Shown here one piece after another: positions 12,022-21,962 of a stretch of DNA of 64,000 nt. The notes under the pieces were generated by a model. It had not been told where the DNA came from and did not search any database. It was given only the letters and a program-made list of their open reading frames with translations. Position numbers and translations under genes: made by a program. How positions within the stretch are numbered: position 1 is the first letter of the stretch; every line of letters begins with the position of its first letter. Source of the DNA: Siphonodentalium dalli (taxonomy: Eukaryota > Mollusca > Scaphopoda > Gadilida > Siphonodentaliidae). The stretch is taken from assembly GCA_032622095.1 (NCBI GenBank), contig CP136061.1, positions 98,019,345-98,083,344 on the forward strand. Reading direction: 5' to 3'.

Positions 12022-12306
12022 TAGGCTATGTGTGAGTAATGTAGATTCTGCATGATGACAATACAACGGTTTTATTGTTTTGCGTCAACTGTTCGGATAT
12101 TTGTGCGTTTTGTTCGTCACTCTTATCTGACTGCATGTCATCTCTTCCAGACCATCGAACTCTAGTTGAGAACTTCCGAGTTTCAACCAAGTCACCGAGT
12201 TTACCATCCGAGGTTGAGCTGACGTGGGATGCACCTCAACGAGGATTACCGGCGTCTTATGTGGTAAGTAAACATCAACACCTCCTCTCCATTCCCCGAC
12301 TAATTT
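11877..12306. repeat. 430-bp direct repeat, left copy, flanking a complete LINE
   Basis: Positions 11877-12306 and 19163-19592 match at a constant offset of 7286 with no differences noticed by eye. They bracket a 6856-bp insert that is a two-ORF LINE. Unit 2 has a single copy of this sequence (about 33644-33960), so the duplication is specific to the LINE-carrying unit. The repeat contains half of a MITE and a whole FN3 exon. Confidence 0.9.
12151..12263 (+). CDS. FN3 exon a (first copy) of FN3-dystroglycan gene
   Basis: The acceptor tctcttccag precedes the exon and the donor gtaagt follows it. The 113-bp exon enters in phase 1 and leaves in phase 0. It encodes VENFRVSTKSPSLPSEVELTWDAP and ends SYV, which is the A-to-C strand half of a fibronectin type III domain with its conserved W. 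The phase fits the exon at 20669 exactly. The LINE insertion left a second identical copy at 19437; splicing both in would shift the frame, so only one can be used at a time. Upstream exons with a signal peptide are not visible in the window. Confidence 0.78.
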
Positions 12307-12995
12307 ATATATATCTTTAATCCTCCGATAACGAAGAGTGGATAAACATACATATTTGTTTTTTTACAAAGAACTCAAGAACAAAAAACAATACGACAGA
12401 AAGACAAGTTTTATCAACAACAAAGACTACCCTTCATGTTAATAACATATTTACATAGACCTAAGTGCACACATTCGGGCCATCATGCACGTATTACATA
12501 CTTACATATTTGCAACATGTATGCATCAATTCATGCACGTAGCCACATTAACCCCTTACACACTGACGAACACACGCAACGGAACGCACAAGTACACCTG
12601 TCGTACATATATACTTACATGTGCATCAATCCATACATCCATACATACAAGCCTATTACATACCTACTTTCCTGGGTCCTGATATACAGCCACACAGACT
12701 CACGTACGTATACATGTATACGTGCATACGCACAGTCACCCATACCCACATATACTCGTTACACATATCCATACATATGCACATACTCAAGTACACGGTG
12801 ACACAACAGTACCCTCGCACATTCATTCAACAACAAAAAATCAATAAGTCAATATAGAGGCCATATATGGAACAATAGCTTGCAGCGAGTATATGAATTA
12901 TAGGATGTAAGAGAAAGTGAAAGACGTTCAAGTAACGCGATGAGTTATCATTTTGGAATTGTCCCGACTCTGTTCGCGGGATATCAGCATTCCAA

Positions 12996-13020
12996 TTTTT
13001 TTTTATTTTTTTTTTTTTTT
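12996..13020 (-). other. Internal A-tract in the LINE 3' region
   Basis: There are 25 bases of T with a single A on the plus strand, about 130 bp after the ORF2 stop. It could be the original poly(A) site with read-through sequence (12307-12995) carried along as a 3' transduction. It could also be an ordinary part of this family's 3' UTR. Confidence 0.5.
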
Positions 13021-13150
13021 AAATACTCGCTACATACCATCGGTCCACCCCCTCTATTTACCACAACATGGTGGCGACCAGAGCGTCCAGTCAACAGTAC
13101 GTAATGATTAATCGTTTTCAGCACCGTGATGTCCCTCTGTTAGCCAAAAA

Positions 13151-16100
13151 TTATTGCGTTAGTTTACTATAATTTGCCCATAATTTTGCTGTATTTCTAA
13201 CGAAAAATGTGACAAATTTGTATTTATCAAGAAATGGTATCAAGTTGTCAGCAATGTCGGGTATGTGCCCTAAGAATATTGCCGCAAGATCTGGTGTGTT
13301 CAGATTGTCCAGCATAATGTAGAAATTGATCCCAAAGTGATCAATTATCTTGTACCATATAACATTTCGAATTTCGCAACCTGATGGGCAATCGAACAAT
13401 ATGTGCAGTACTTTGTGTGCATACGGATGCAGACACGCATCACAAACTCCCTTTTGGTCATATGTTGTTTGTGATATTATTCTTCCCACCTGAAGAAAGT
13501 CGTCTTTGAATTGAGGATGCGCACGGCATACGCGCCATAAAAATGACAGCGAAAATTCACTTTGAGTTTGACTGAAAATATAGAGCCACGGATCACCAGA
13601 AATTGTTGTTTTCCAAATTTCACTATACTTTGTATCAATGGCTACATTTACAAGATTCTTCCAACTATCTTTAGTTGGGAAGGTATTATCATCAGCAAAG
13701 TTCGTAATGAAATCAAGTAAACCATATCTTAATAAGATTATGATTAGCTCATTCAAAAATGATTTTGAGGGGCGTATTGTGTTAGTTAAGGATTCATGCA
13801 TTCGTAAGAGAAATATCTCAGATGAAGATTTTTTGGGGTCTCCTCTGCATAGGGATCCCATAAGAGAAAGTTTTCTTTTGTCAATAAGTGTGGCAAGGGA
13901 GGGTATACCGACTGATCCCTCTACAATGACAGTTCTTGCTCGCGTGGGCAATCCCTGAAAGTTCTTTAAACAAAATCGGTGTGTTTTCTCCAGGCGGTCT
14001 GTATCACTCTTGCCTAATTGCCACAAGAGTTCAGACCCATAAAGAGATCTGGGAAGGATGATAGATTTGTATATCTTACAGCAACTGACAGGGGTTGTTC
14101 CACCAGCATATAGGCCCGAATTTGAGAGCATAAAATATGTGTCTCTTTGTTTTTCTCTTATTGCTTCCACAAGGGAGTGATTGAAATTGTATTTGTCAAA
14201 GAGGATACCAAGGTGTGTAGCTTCTGTTTTTTCTGAAATTTCTTGACCTAGAAGATACATCTTCCTGTTTTGAATGCACCGCGCGAATTCAGCTTTTGGT
14301 TCATTAAACACTATTGTGACAGTTTTGCTTGGGTTATAGAGAAATCGCCATTTCCTACTGTACTGGGAACATATATTAAGAAGGTTCTGTAGCCCACGTT
14401 TTGACAATGAGAGTAAGACCATATCATCAGCCTGTGTAGGTGCAGCGCAACAAACTGAATAAACCATTAAACCGTAGTTTGAGTTGGCTAAGTCAGAAAT
14501 GAGTGTGTCAACGTAGAGCATGTACATCAGAGGTGAGAGAATACTTCCCTGTCTGGCTCCTTGTTTCAGTAAGAAGTACTCAGAATATTTACATTTATAC
14601 CTCACACAGCATTGAATATTTGTTAATAAACAACACAGTATGCGCCACATGGAACCAGTTATGCCCCGCTGGTGGAGTTTGTACAAGAGGCCATCGATCC
14701 AGACAGTATCGAAGGCCTTTTGTACATCAAGGAAGCAAGCAAATAGTTTGCTGCCTCTTTCAGCTGTGTAAGATATACATTCTTTCAGGAGGAAAGAAGT
14801 CGCTAGACAATTTGAATTTTTCTGAAACCCGTTTTGAAGTGGGTGAATATTTGTGAGATGTGGGGCATTGGTTTCCAACCGGGATTTTAAAAGTTTCTCA
14901 AACAATTTATACATTACTGGCAATATGGTGATAGCCCTATAATTGTTGAAACTATGTGCTGACTTGTTTCCTCCCTTAAAAAGTGAGATCATTATGCCTT
15001 TTTTTGCATCATCTGGAACATGAGTGAATTTTAACATACATGAAAATAAAAAAGCAATACATTTCAAAATAGTTTCACCACCATATATAATGTGTTCATA
15101 AACTAAACCGTCATAACCCTGTGACTTGTTCTTGTTCAAAGTGGGAATAAGAGAAGACAGTTCACTTATACTGACAGGGTAAGTAAGATGATCATCTAGA
15201 CTCTTTGAAATTATATCATCTTTCAATCTTTTAACTGTGTCGGTAACGACCGAGTAGTGATTGTCATCGAACAATGAGTCATTCAATGGTGAGTATAATG
15301 TTTTGTAATAGGAAGACCAGGCACTTAATATGTCATCTGTATCTCGGATAATCGAGCCATCATGTTCGAAATATGAGGCACCCAGAGTGCCGTTATTTGC
15401 TCTTTTTGCGTTTAGTAATCTGAAGAAGTGATCATTATCTATCTCAGCGCAGCGATCAATTTCGTTCAGTTGTTCTCTCATAAAGTCGGATGAGATGGAC
15501 CGATATAAGCTCCGAAAGTGTCTCTTTGAGTCTTTATACAGCTGGAAAGAGCTGTGTTCGTGACCACGCGGTCTACCCTCTTTAATCCAATCATTTCTAA
15601 GAATGGACATTTTTTTGTGAAGTTCTTTCAGATTTTCATTCCAAAATGGTTTTTTGTGACTTTTGAATTTACATGTTGGAATCGATTGTTGCGCTGCTTG
15701 TTTCATAGAAGCTACCAATGAATTGTAATACAAGTCCAAATTGATTGTATCGTGTACACGCGTTTCACTGTGTGGCAATAAGGAAGCTAATATATGTTGG
15801 TACTGTTTAACTAAATTTTCATCTTGGGCGAGCAAACGCCACTTCAATTTTGAGATATCCGCACTCGACCCATTGGAATCAGGTATGGTGCCCGCGTCAC
15901 AGTTAAGTTCAACTTGCACCGGTCTGTGATTCGAAACATTGAGTGCAGAATCATCAATTATGCGAACGTTAGCTACGAAAGGTAAGTCAGAGTATTTTAT
16001 TATCACATGGTCAATATTTGAGCAATCACTCCCATCATGATTAACATATGTTGAACAAATATCATCACAAAGACTATTCTCTATCAGTGATGTACATTCT

Positions 16101-16672
16101 GCCTTTTTCAACAAATTTTTTAGAAGTTTTTGTCGTCTACCTGGTTTACTGAGACTAGCATTGAAGTCGCCCATCACAACAAGTGTGCCCAAATGTGAGT
16201 AGCTTTTAATGACATCTTTAACTTTCATAATATAGTCTTCATATGCAACAATTGGATAATTAGATGATGGTAAATATACCTGAAATATATATATATATTT
16301 ATGCTTAGATAGTCTATATTGGAGACCAACAATTCTGTCATCATTAAAATCTATGATTGATACACGATCGTCATATTCTGTTTTCCAAAAGAGAGCGACC
16401 CCGCCTTTATAGCGACCCCGCTGTTGGGGAAGCCGTTGTGAAAAATCACAAACAGTATGGCATCGGTAATGTTTCGAAATTGAATTCATGAAGCTCGCAC
16501 TCTTAGCTGGAAGCCAGTGTTCAGATATGCCACAGAAATCTATAGTCTGCCCATCCAATATTCTACTCAAATAAGGGCCGCTTGACATGATGCCAGTCGC
16601 GTTCCATGTACAGAAGAGCATTTTGCTGTGAAAATATAACAAAATGACGCACATAAGATGAAGTGCGTACAT
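13151..16672 (-). CDS. LINE A ORF2: APE-type endonuclease and reverse transcriptase
   Basis: This 1173-residue polyprotein would nick target DNA and copy its own RNA at the nick (target-primed reverse transcription). The N-terminal endonuclease shows FCTWNATG, GISEHW, VVMGDFNAS, SNIDH and SNHRPV; the usual D before the last catalytic H is N here. The reverse transcriptase shows NYRAITILPV, motif A FLDVQKAFDTVW, motif B GARQGSILSP, motif C APTQADDMVLLS (Q at residue about 747 in place of F/Y), and THLGILF. The C-terminus has a CxxC...H...C knuckle (CDACLHPYAHKVLHILFDC). The length is normal for such proteins. The frame is intact, so activity is possible, but the two unusual motif residues leave this open. 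Confidence 0.93.
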   Translation of the reverse strand: MYALHLMCVILLYFHSKMLFCTWNATGIMSSGPYLSRILDGQTIDFCGISEHWLPAKSASFMNSISKHYRCHTVCDFSQRLPQQRGRYKGGVALFWKTEYDDRVSIIDFNDDRIVGLQYRLSKHKYIYIFQVYLPSSNYPIVAYEDYIMKVKDVIKSYSHLGTLVVMGDFNASLSKPGRRQKLLKNLLKKAECTSLIENSLCDDICSTYVNHDGSDCSNIDHVIIKYSDLPFVANVRIIDDSALNVSNHRPVQVELNCDAGTIPDSNGSSADISKLKWRLLAQDENLVKQYQHILASLLPHSETRVHDTINLDLYYNSLVASMKQAAQQSIPTCKFKSHKKPFWNENLKELHKKMSILRNDWIKEGRPRGHEHSSFQLYKDSKRHFRSLYRSISSDFMREQLNEIDRCAEIDNDHFFRLLNAKRANNGTLGASYFEHDGSIIRDTDDILSAWSSYYKTLYSPLNDSLFDDNHYSVVTDTVKRLKDDIISKSLDDHLTYPVSISELSSLIPTLNKNKSQGYDGLVYEHIIYGGETILKCIAFLFSCMLKFTHVPDDAKKGIMISLFKGGNKSAHSFNNYRAITILPVMYKLFEKLLKSRLETNAPHLTNIHPLQNGFQKNSNCLATSFLLKECISYTAERGSKLFACFLDVQKAFDTVWIDGLLYKLHQRGITGSMWRILCCLLTNIQCCVRYKCKYSEYFLLKQGARQGSILSPLMYMLYVDTLISDLANSNYGLMVYSVCCAAPTQADDMVLLSLSKRGLQNLLNICSQYSRKWRFLYNPSKTVTIVFNEPKAEFARCIQNRKMYLLGQEISEKTEATHLGILFDKYNFNHSLVEAIREKQRDTYFMLSNSGLYAGGTTPVSCCKIYKSIILPRSLYGSELLWQLGKSDTDRLEKTHRFCLKNFQGLPTRARTVIVEGSVGIPSLATLIDKRKLSLMGSLCRGDPKKSSSEIFLLRMHESLTNTIRPSKSFLNELIIILLRYGLLDFITNFADDNTFPTKDSWKNLVNVAIDTKYSEIWKTTISGDPWLYIFSQTQSEFSLSFLWRVCRAHPQFKDDFLQVGRIISQTTYDQKGVCDACLHPYAHKVLHILFDCPSGCEIRNVIWYKIIDHFGINFYIMLDNLNTPDLAAIFLGHIPDIADNLIPFLDKYKFVTFFVRNTAKLWANYSKLTQ

Positions 16673-16867
16673 TTAAAAGGTTGTGCTTAATAGCGATTCA
16701 AATATTCATATAATATTTGGTGTGTTATAAAGACAAATGCATATCCAGCATAAGAAAATATAAAGCATGAAAACAAACAGTAACTATCCAACTATATTAC
16801 TTTTAAAATATTCAGTTATAACCGATTTGCTTCAAGTTAAAGAAGCAACTCCTACGGACGTACATGA

Positions 16868-18619
16868 TTACCACCGATCACGTTTTGACGTGATATACTT
16901 GCTGTAAGCATACTCAGACAGCCAGGGACGACAGAATGACCCCTTTGGCCAAAAAAAAGAATCTGTGACCATATCGACATGCTCGTTGTATACGTTGACT
17001 CTTGCATACGACTTATTTTTCTGATCACTATAATACAAACGAACAATAGAGAACTTGACGCCTCTACGGCTAAGGTAGCGTTCAATAGTGCGTCGATCTA
17101 GATCATTACTGATGTTCCCTAAGTAATATCGTTCTGTTTTTATGGGTTCTGCATTCCGTCGGCGATGTTGATTGCTTTGGTGTTCAAATTCATCATTTTT
17201 ATGTTGACCATTGACGTCTCCTGTGAATGTGCTGTCTGTAGCGTTATCTCCGTTATAAGTTATGTTGGCATCGAACTGAGTAGCTGCATGTAATGAGTGT
17301 CTTGATTTCGGTATACGTTCATCTTCACAGTCAATACTATTCACACTTGTTTCATCCTTGCTGGATCCACGAAAAGGTTGAATACACGTTACACTGTGTG
17401 GTGTGTCTAGTTGTGATTTAACTGGAGAGGGAGATTTGGATCTTGGTACAGTGTGGGTTGGGGTATACAAATTTGGAGAGTCATGCATAGTTTTGTTTGA
17501 AGAAATATTTTGGTTGAAGAATAGTTCATTACATTTTTGTTCAAAACCTCCCATGAAATCTTTAACTGCTTCTTGGAATAACTTACTTTCCCATACTTCA
17601 TTTTTTGCGTCGGGCTGTTTTGCTTTGTTTTGGGTACCTTTTGATTTCAGTTTATGGATTTCACCCTTGACAGATGCAATTGCAGATGTGTTTGAGTTAC
17701 TCTTCTTAAGTGATTCCTCAACACAATCGAGAACGTCACCAACATCTCGTTTCACAAGAACTAATTCAGATCGAAGTTTAGTTACACCACTATATTTGTC
17801 ATCCTGAATCCTCTCTACCGTATCACGAATATCATTGGAGGCGATCTGAGTCACATCTACTTCCCCTTCGAGAGCATTCACACGAGCGCTGAGGTTGCTG
17901 ATTTTCCCGTTAATGAGAGGGATATCTTCTGAGATAAGTTTGTCGAGTGCTGTATTTTTCGAGCGAAGAACTGACATTTCTTTCTTTAGTTCAATGAGAC
18001 TAGATGACATCATTTTAACCAACGCGCCATGAGAACATGACATGTCATTTGTGCTTGAACCAGTTACTTGTGAGGCTGTGCTTGTCCGAATATTACGTTG
18101 ACCACTTATCATGTCATTTAGTAAACATTGGTCCTCATCCACTGAGAATAAAAAGAGATCATATATGTCCCTAACTAATTTATGGCTTAGAAAATTTGCA
18201 GATTCGTTTCTCGGCTTGGTCCTGTTTTTCAGCACGGCAGAAGAATCTATTAGGAACGCCGGTGTTGCTTTTATTGCTGCAAATACAACTGACCGCATCA
18301 GTTTTAACCTACTGACATCATCGCACACTTTAAGAGTTATGAGCAGAAATGATTCTTTTGTGACACAGTGAATATAGTTTGATATCCATCCCACAAATGC
18401 TGAGCAGTCACTTTTTGCGTTTTCCGGCGTTTTTATAAAGTCGTCTAGTGAATTTACTGCCAAAAGAAGATCATCCTCTGGTGACTTAAACGATAATGGA
18501 ACTTCATCTTCGTTTGGTGCACAATCATCCGCGTTTGTGTCGGGTTGTGAGGGACCGGTTATATCTATATCAGTGTTGCCATTCAATAAGCGGTCGGTGG
18601 ATGTCAATATTTCATCCAT
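16868..18619 (-). CDS. LINE A ORF1: coiled-coil, putative RNA-binding protein
   Basis: This 583-residue protein precedes ORF2 by about 195 bp, the usual place of the LINE nucleic-acid chaperone. Residues about 215-330 have heptad-like spacing of L, I and V among charged residues, fitting a coiled coil for multimerisation. Residues about 340-480 are polar linker. The last 100 residues include RYYLGNISNDLDRRTIERYL and RVNVYNEHVDMV, suggesting an RRM-like fold, followed by FFWPKGSFCRPW. The LINE B ORF1 ends in the same way (FWPKYCHCREW), so this C-terminal module is the clade's conserved part. The RRM reading is inference from pattern. Confidence 0.85.
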   Translation of the reverse strand: MDEILTSTDRLLNGNTDIDITGPSQPDTNADDCAPNEDEVPLSFKSPEDDLLLAVNSLDDFIKTPENAKSDCSAFVGWISNYIHCVTKESFLLITLKVCDDVSRLKLMRSVVFAAIKATPAFLIDSSAVLKNRTKPRNESANFLSHKLVRDIYDLFLFSVDEDQCLLNDMISGQRNIRTSTASQVTGSSTNDMSCSHGALVKMMSSSLIELKKEMSVLRSKNTALDKLISEDIPLINGKISNLSARVNALEGEVDVTQIASNDIRDTVERIQDDKYSGVTKLRSELVLVKRDVGDVLDCVEESLKKSNSNTSAIASVKGEIHKLKSKGTQNKAKQPDAKNEVWESKLFQEAVKDFMGGFEQKCNELFFNQNISSNKTMHDSPNLYTPTHTVPRSKSPSPVKSQLDTPHSVTCIQPFRGSSKDETSVNSIDCEDERIPKSRHSLHAATQFDANITYNGDNATDSTFTGDVNGQHKNDEFEHQSNQHRRRNAEPIKTERYYLGNISNDLDRRTIERYLSRRGVKFSIVRLYYSDQKNKSYARVNVYNEHVDMVTDSFFWPKGSFCRPWLSEYAYSKYITSKRDRW

Positions 18620-19162
18620 AGCGGTACAATTTATTTATCAAACAGACGGGTTGTTGTGTTTAGCATTCCTCCGTGGATTAATCATTGTCCAATCACTGAC
18701 GACACAATAACGTGCCCACATGAATAGAGCGATGATTATCTTGAAAGCAATCGGCTGTTGCCAGTATTGGTGTAGAGTATTTGAATGGATAAATTATTGT
18801 GCACACAAATGTTGCCAGTCGCACAACAAATGTTAGCTGAATATCACAATATGGCATGGAAAAGTCGTGCAGCGACAAAATTGGGCTGACTTGAGGCTTC
18901 AGACTGTGTATATCCAAGTTATCCCAGTTTTTTCACATTGGGCTGGATTATAACGAGATACATCGAACAAAGGAGATTTTAAATTTGAAATCATCATGAA
19001 ACAGCGATTTGACGAAAACGAACGAATTGCCTTCCAAACCTTGTTTCGAAAACATCACCACAACAAGTCCTTGCCATCCGCTGGAAGCTCAAGGTTGCTC
19101 GCGGCGAGTAGAAACGAAAACATCGGAGCGGATTCGACCGGACGCTCTAACCGACCGCAAGT

Positions 19163-19592
19163 CGACCTTGTAAGACTGTGCATTATCTTATATGTGCGAG
19201 GCTCTCTAAGAAGACTCGAATATATAAGGTAACATAATGGCACATGATCTTTAATGCTAGACCAGTGCTAGACCAGTGCAGTTACCGTCATGAATATAAA
19301 GGGTTAATAGGCTATGTGTGAGTAATGTAGATTCTGCATGATGACAATACAACGGTTTTATTGTTTTGCGTCAACTGTTCGGATATTTGTGCGTTTTGTT
19401 CGTCACTCTTATCTGACTGCATGTCATCTCTTCCAGACCATCGAACTCTAGTTGAGAACTTCCGAGTTTCAACCAAGTCACCGAGTTTACCATCCGAGGT
19501 TGAGCTGACGTGGGATGCACCTCAACGAGGATTACCGGCGTCTTATGTGGTAAGTAAACATCAACACCTCCTCTCCATTCCCCGACTAATTT
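19163..19592. repeat. 430-bp direct repeat, right copy
   Basis: This is the partner of 11877-12306. The sequence left of it (GC-rich, gaccggacgctctaaccg) is the LINE 5' end. The sequence right of it continues as normal intron matching unit 2. This is the side that joins the remaining dystroglycan-type exons. Confidence 0.9.
19437..19549 (+). CDS. FN3 exon a, second copy created by the LINE duplication
   Basis: It is identical in sequence, acceptor (ctcttccag) and donor (gtaagt) to 12151-12263, with phase 1 in and phase 0 out. It lies only 1.1 kb from FN3 exon b (20669) with no LINE between them. A transcript could use this copy and skip the first, or the reverse. Including both would break the frame because 113 is not a multiple of three. 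Confidence 0.75.
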
Positions 19593-20668
19593 GGCACCTT
19601 GCATCAGTTTTACTATTTGTACGTTTTCTACATACAAGACAATATTTAGATCCTACTCGTGACAGTGTCCATTAATATATGAGGTTATTGTGGCCAAGGG
19701 AACGTTCATACGATTGGAAGTGTGCACGGTATGTTTTGCAGGAATTTCATCATAGAAAACCACATAGTTTCATAATATGATAGTAAACGTGCCTATAATA
19801 TGCATCTTTATCAAAGCTAAACGACATGAGAAGTAAAATTTCTGTAGTTTCATTTGTAACGGCACTACTGACATTTGCCTTCAAATACCTGTATGAGTGA
19901 TTCTTGTATAATATAAAGGTTATGTATTGATTTTCGCGGCTTCTTAAACATTGGTCATCTTTGGTAGTCATAATAAGTTACATACGATTTTGTTGTTGTT
20001 GACCTCTTACGGACGTGACCCTGTATATTATACAGGTTATCGCGGCTCCTTAAACATTGGTCCTCTTTGGTAGTTTTAGCTGGCTGGCATGTGTGAACTA
20101 TCAACAATTCAAACACTAATATAATGCAAATGCACGACTTTCATAAACATGGTGATACACATAGTACAGCCTGTTCTCGAGGAAATAAACTCACAGTGAG
20201 CTTATTTCATGGGACTAAAATAAGCTCACATTGGCATTAGTTAGATGTGAAATAAGCTCTATAAGAGGGTATCACCCCCCTCCCCCCCTGAATCCTGAAT
20301 ACGAGTTAATTAGTTAGATGTGAAATAAGCTCTATAATGGACTAAACGTTCAACGAAATATATGTTTCACATGGACTTATTTCAATTAAAGTAAGTTAAT
20401 TTCGGCCTTACTGGATCCATTTATTCTAATCTCCATGGATTTAATGAACCTACATCGACTCACCAGTCGAACGCTCTTTATATATGTATTTTCATTGTTG
20501 TCAGAGCTCCATAAAACGTAATGGCGGGTATAAGTCCACTATGGGCTTAGTTCAGAATCAAATAATTCCAATATGAACATATGTGGATATCTAGGTCCAA
20601 TATAAACCTATTTGCTCGAGCATAATTATGTTAGCCATGAGTACATGTTGTGATTTTACATCTTTAAG
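19593..20668. other. Intron between the FN3 exons
   Basis: No coding or RNA signal was seen. Positions 20160-20420 contain several copies of gtgaaataagctct and its reverse complement (gagcttatttca), an imperfect repeat cluster also present in unit 2 near 35390-35530. Confidence 0.6.
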
Positions 20669-20855
20669 CTGACGTATAGAGAGAAACATAGCCGACCAAA
20701 CCAGCGGGATTTCGTGAGAGTTGCTGGTAAACAATCATTCTACCACATCATCGGACTCAGGCCCGGGACCAGGTACATCTTTAACATCAGCGCACAGTTC
20801 CCTGATGGCAGCATAGGCGGCATTACACAGAAGGCGATCACTACTGCTCGGCACG
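20669..20855 (+). CDS. FN3 exon b of FN3-dystroglycan gene
   Basis: The acceptor catctttaag and donor gtaag bound a 187-bp exon with phase 0 in and phase 1 out. It encodes LTYREKHSRP, then GLRPGTRYIFNISAQF and ITQKAITTARH. This is the C' to G half of an FN3 domain with the conserved GLxPGTxYxFxI signature. It completes the domain begun by exon a, and its exit phase matches the dystroglycan exon at 21963, whose first codon becomes GAG. The FN3 call is strong. That FN3 belongs to the same transcript as the dystroglycan part rests on phase and order. Confidence 0.85.
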
Positions 20856-21962
20856 GTAAGAACACCAATACACAATACAATTCTCACTTAAAGGTACTCA
20901 ATCCGATCAGACGGTCCCCATACCATTAAAATACAACAACAACATTTTTTCAAAATAGGCTTTAGTTATCAGAATCGATTTATTGCAACAAAATAATTCT
21001 AACCACTGTCAACAATGGTATCAAATTTCCCAAAACTTGTTATTTATCAACATTTTATTCAACAAAATATGGCTGTATTATCTATCACTAAAGTATCACG
21101 AATTTTGACCGTATTACCACTTGATTTAGAGTTATCCATCTTCATCCGCAATTTAGTCCGAGACCCTCCGTTTGACCACGTGTTTATGGGCCACATATTA
21201 TTACACATCTCGAGAAATAACAAACTTCAAAAATCTTTATCTGATCACTCTGAGCTTTGATCGGTGGGTTCCTCGACTCAAATAAAATATTTTACCCCGA
21301 AGGAGCAAAGAAATAGTACTTTAGGAGCATCTGATCTAAATCCATTGTGGACAATATATCGTTGGTCGCCAAATTACCTTACATAATTGATTTATTTTAT
21401 AAAATAAAATTTAAGAAGATAAAAACTAATGGGTGTCATGGATATGTACATGGGTTATGCTGATCTTGGCAATGTAAATGTGGTATGCAACACATTACAA
21501 CGTATTATCTTCTATACATATGTTTTATTTTGTTGGCATACTGTTCTCACGATTTTGCAAGTCCTACTCACCTAATGCTATCACATATTGTCATCAATTG
21601 ACTCACATTCATCTTGTTTAAATGTTATGTTTAATACACCTTTGTGTGCGTGGAGAGGGACGTCACTAAGTTGACAAAGCTTGGGAAAAAATCCCCATAT
21701 ATAATTTATATACCATAACTTATATTGAATGTAACCTATAAATCAACCATTTACATGTGTTATCTGATTTATTCATTTGATACATGTATCATGTACAACT
21801 TAAGTTTTGATATGTTTAGAACTTTATAGGCCACCATGCAGACTATTTGTGGTTATCTTTGAATATTTTTATACTTTATAGCATAGCACGTGGTATTGAT
21901 TGTTTCATTGTCTTATGGCCATGTATTCATTTATTTATATGTTTTTTTTCGTGTAATTTCAG
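20856..21962. other. Intron before the dystroglycan exon
   Basis: No gene was seen. Unit 2 lacks about 400 bp reaching from inside exon b to about 21126, and it also lacks most of 21575-21930. The last 20 bp form a pyrimidine-rich acceptor (tgtaatttcag). Confidence 0.6.

Larger units (their letters stand above)
12307..19162 (-). mobile_element. Complete non-LTR retrotransposon (LINE A) inside the gene intron
   Basis: On the minus strand the order is a 5' leader (19162-18620), ORF1 (18619-16868), a spacer of about 195 bp, ORF2 (16672-13151) and a 3' region (13150-12307). Both ORFs are uninterrupted, the flanking 430-bp repeats appear identical, and the element is absent from unit 2, all signs of a recent insertion. 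The 3' region has an internal A-tract (T-run at 12996-13020 on the plus strand) followed by about 690 bp of TATG-rich sequence and a terminal TATATATA. It lies antisense in the dystroglycan-type gene. Confidence 0.92.

Noticed and set aside
12436-12857. Overlapping ORFs rich in H, T, Y and I
   Set aside because: They lie in TATG/CATA-rich simple sequence of the LINE 3' region and have no family resemblance or codon pattern.
12996-13020. T-run as the true LINE 3' border
   Set aside because: The direct repeats place the insertion border at 12306/12307, 690 bp further; the run is kept only as a possible internal poly(A) site.
21015-21260. 81-codon ORF in the intron between 20855 and 21963
   Set aside because: It has no splice context or family resemblance, and the region is partly deleted in unit 2.
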